DNA from: JACCVL01 sp963695375
Lineage (GTDB): Bacteria; Actinomycetota; Actinomycetes; Propionibacteriales; Nocardioidaceae
Direction of reading: 5' to 3'
Assembly (NCBI GenBank): GCA_963695375.1
Contig: OY968767.1
Span: 1,178,001 to 1,242,000 of the forward strand
Length of the DNA: 64,000 bases
Under the pieces are notes generated by a model that was given only the letters and a program-made list of their open reading frames with translations, did not search any database and had not been told where the DNA came from. Every line of letters begins with the position of its first letter. Positions within the stretch are counted from its first letter, which is position 1. Shown here one piece after another: positions 63,706 through 64,000 of the stretch. A program made the position numbers and the translations under genes.

Positions 63706-64000
63706 GTGGTCGCCGGGCGCGGGCCGGGACGCCGGCCGGGCACGCCCGACACCCGCGGCCAGATCCTGGCCGCGGCCCGGACCTCGTTCGCCGATCGGGG
63801 CTTCGAGCGGACCACGATGCGCGGCATCGCTGCCGCGGCGGGGGTCACGCCGGGCCTGGTGCATCACTTCTTCGGCGCCAAGGACGACCTCTTCCTCGAG
63901 GCGCTCGCGGTGCCGTTCGATCCGCGCCGCATTCTCAGGTCGGCGGCGACGGGACCGCCGGACGGTCTGGGCGAGCGACTCGCCGCCGCGTTCCTGCACG
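63706..64000 (+). CDS. TetR-family regulator, N-terminal part only
   Basis: The first 98 codons of a TetR regulator; the gene leaves the window on the right. From GTG 63706 it reads ...TPDTRGQILAAARTSFADRG, then FERTTMRGIAAAAGVTPGLV and HHFFGAKDDLFLEALAVPFD, a typical helix-turn-helix with the Tyr/Phe-Phe-Gly-x-Lys motif at the recognition helix end. The start is three bases after the proline dehydrogenase stop, so it is likely co-transcribed with it and may regulate that gene or others outside the window. The ligand domain is not visible. Confidence 0.85.
   Translation, partial: MVAGRGPGRRPGTPDTRGQILAAARTSFADRGFERTTMRGIAAAAGVTPGLVHHFFGAKDDLFLEALAVPFDPRRILRSAATGPPDGLGERLAAAFLH

Noticed and set aside
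1..64000. CRISPR array, tRNA or rRNA genes, transposases, prophage
   Set aside because: No regularly spaced repeats, cloverleaf sequences, rRNA-like stretches or recombinase genes were seen on either strand.

Overview
The window is very GC-rich, with short gaps, GTG starts and GTGA/ATGA stop-start overlaps. Its gene set is that of a free-living actinobacterium: Lsr2, DevR/DevS-type two-component system, DisA, a DUF2342 metalloprotease, a DUF3180 protein, and the order ppa-dacB-DUF2342-tilS-hpt-ftsH-folE-folP-folB-folK. I cannot name the genus. The order resembles Frankiales/Geodermatophilales-type actinobacteria and is partly shared with mycobacteria. No rRNA, tRNA, CRISPR array, transposase or prophage gene was found.

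Layout. 1-6434: start of a SARP-type regulator, a LuxR-type regulator with a degenerate receiver, then a hypoxia/dormancy-like block of two tandem universal stress proteins, a PPOX-fold protein and a DevS/DevR-like sensor kinase and regulator; three DevR-box-like sites lie in front of the stress genes. 6511-18347: metabolic genes (phytoene-desaturase-like oxidoreductase, SRPBCC protein, zinc alcohol dehydrogenase plus SDR, secreted M28 peptidase, Nei glycosylase, type II NADH dehydrogenase, acyl-CoA dehydrogenase, phosphoglucomutase). 18515-30746: cell wall and core genes (NlpC/P60 hydrolase, pyrophosphatase, PBP4-type carboxypeptidase, tilS-hpt-ftsH, then the folate operon). 30773-31998: one AbiEi/Vsr-like gene bracketed by two copies of a perfect palindrome. 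32004-35805: quaternary-amine ABC transporter whose ATPase and first permease genes overlap at their 5' ends. 35814-42304: accessory stretch with an orphan NuoD-like gene, a frameshifted membrane gene, two convergent secreted beta-propeller paralogues and a family of 44-bp inverted-repeat elements. 42407-50453: PH-domain membrane proteins, MidA-like methyltransferase, panC-coaX-lysS and lsr2. 50648-58691: clpC, an SMR pump with a divergent TetR gene and twin operators, mutY, disA, radA. 58702-64000: methyltransferase, VOC protein, an Rv0495c-like Cys-rich protein, Ppx/GppA phosphatase, TIM-barrel isomerase, proline dehydrogenase and the start of a TetR gene.

Patterns across the window. About 18 genes have a TAnnnT hexamer ending 6-8 nt before the start codon and no Shine-Dalgarno sequence, the signature of leaderless transcription. 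Several convergent pairs share hairpins that contain their own stop codons. Three genes carry 12-bp in-frame tandem repeats, and in two of them one extra G breaks the reading frame.

Best candidates for something new: the palindrome-bracketed nuclease-like gene, the 44-bp element family, and the mutually overlapping leaderless start sites of the ABC transporter.
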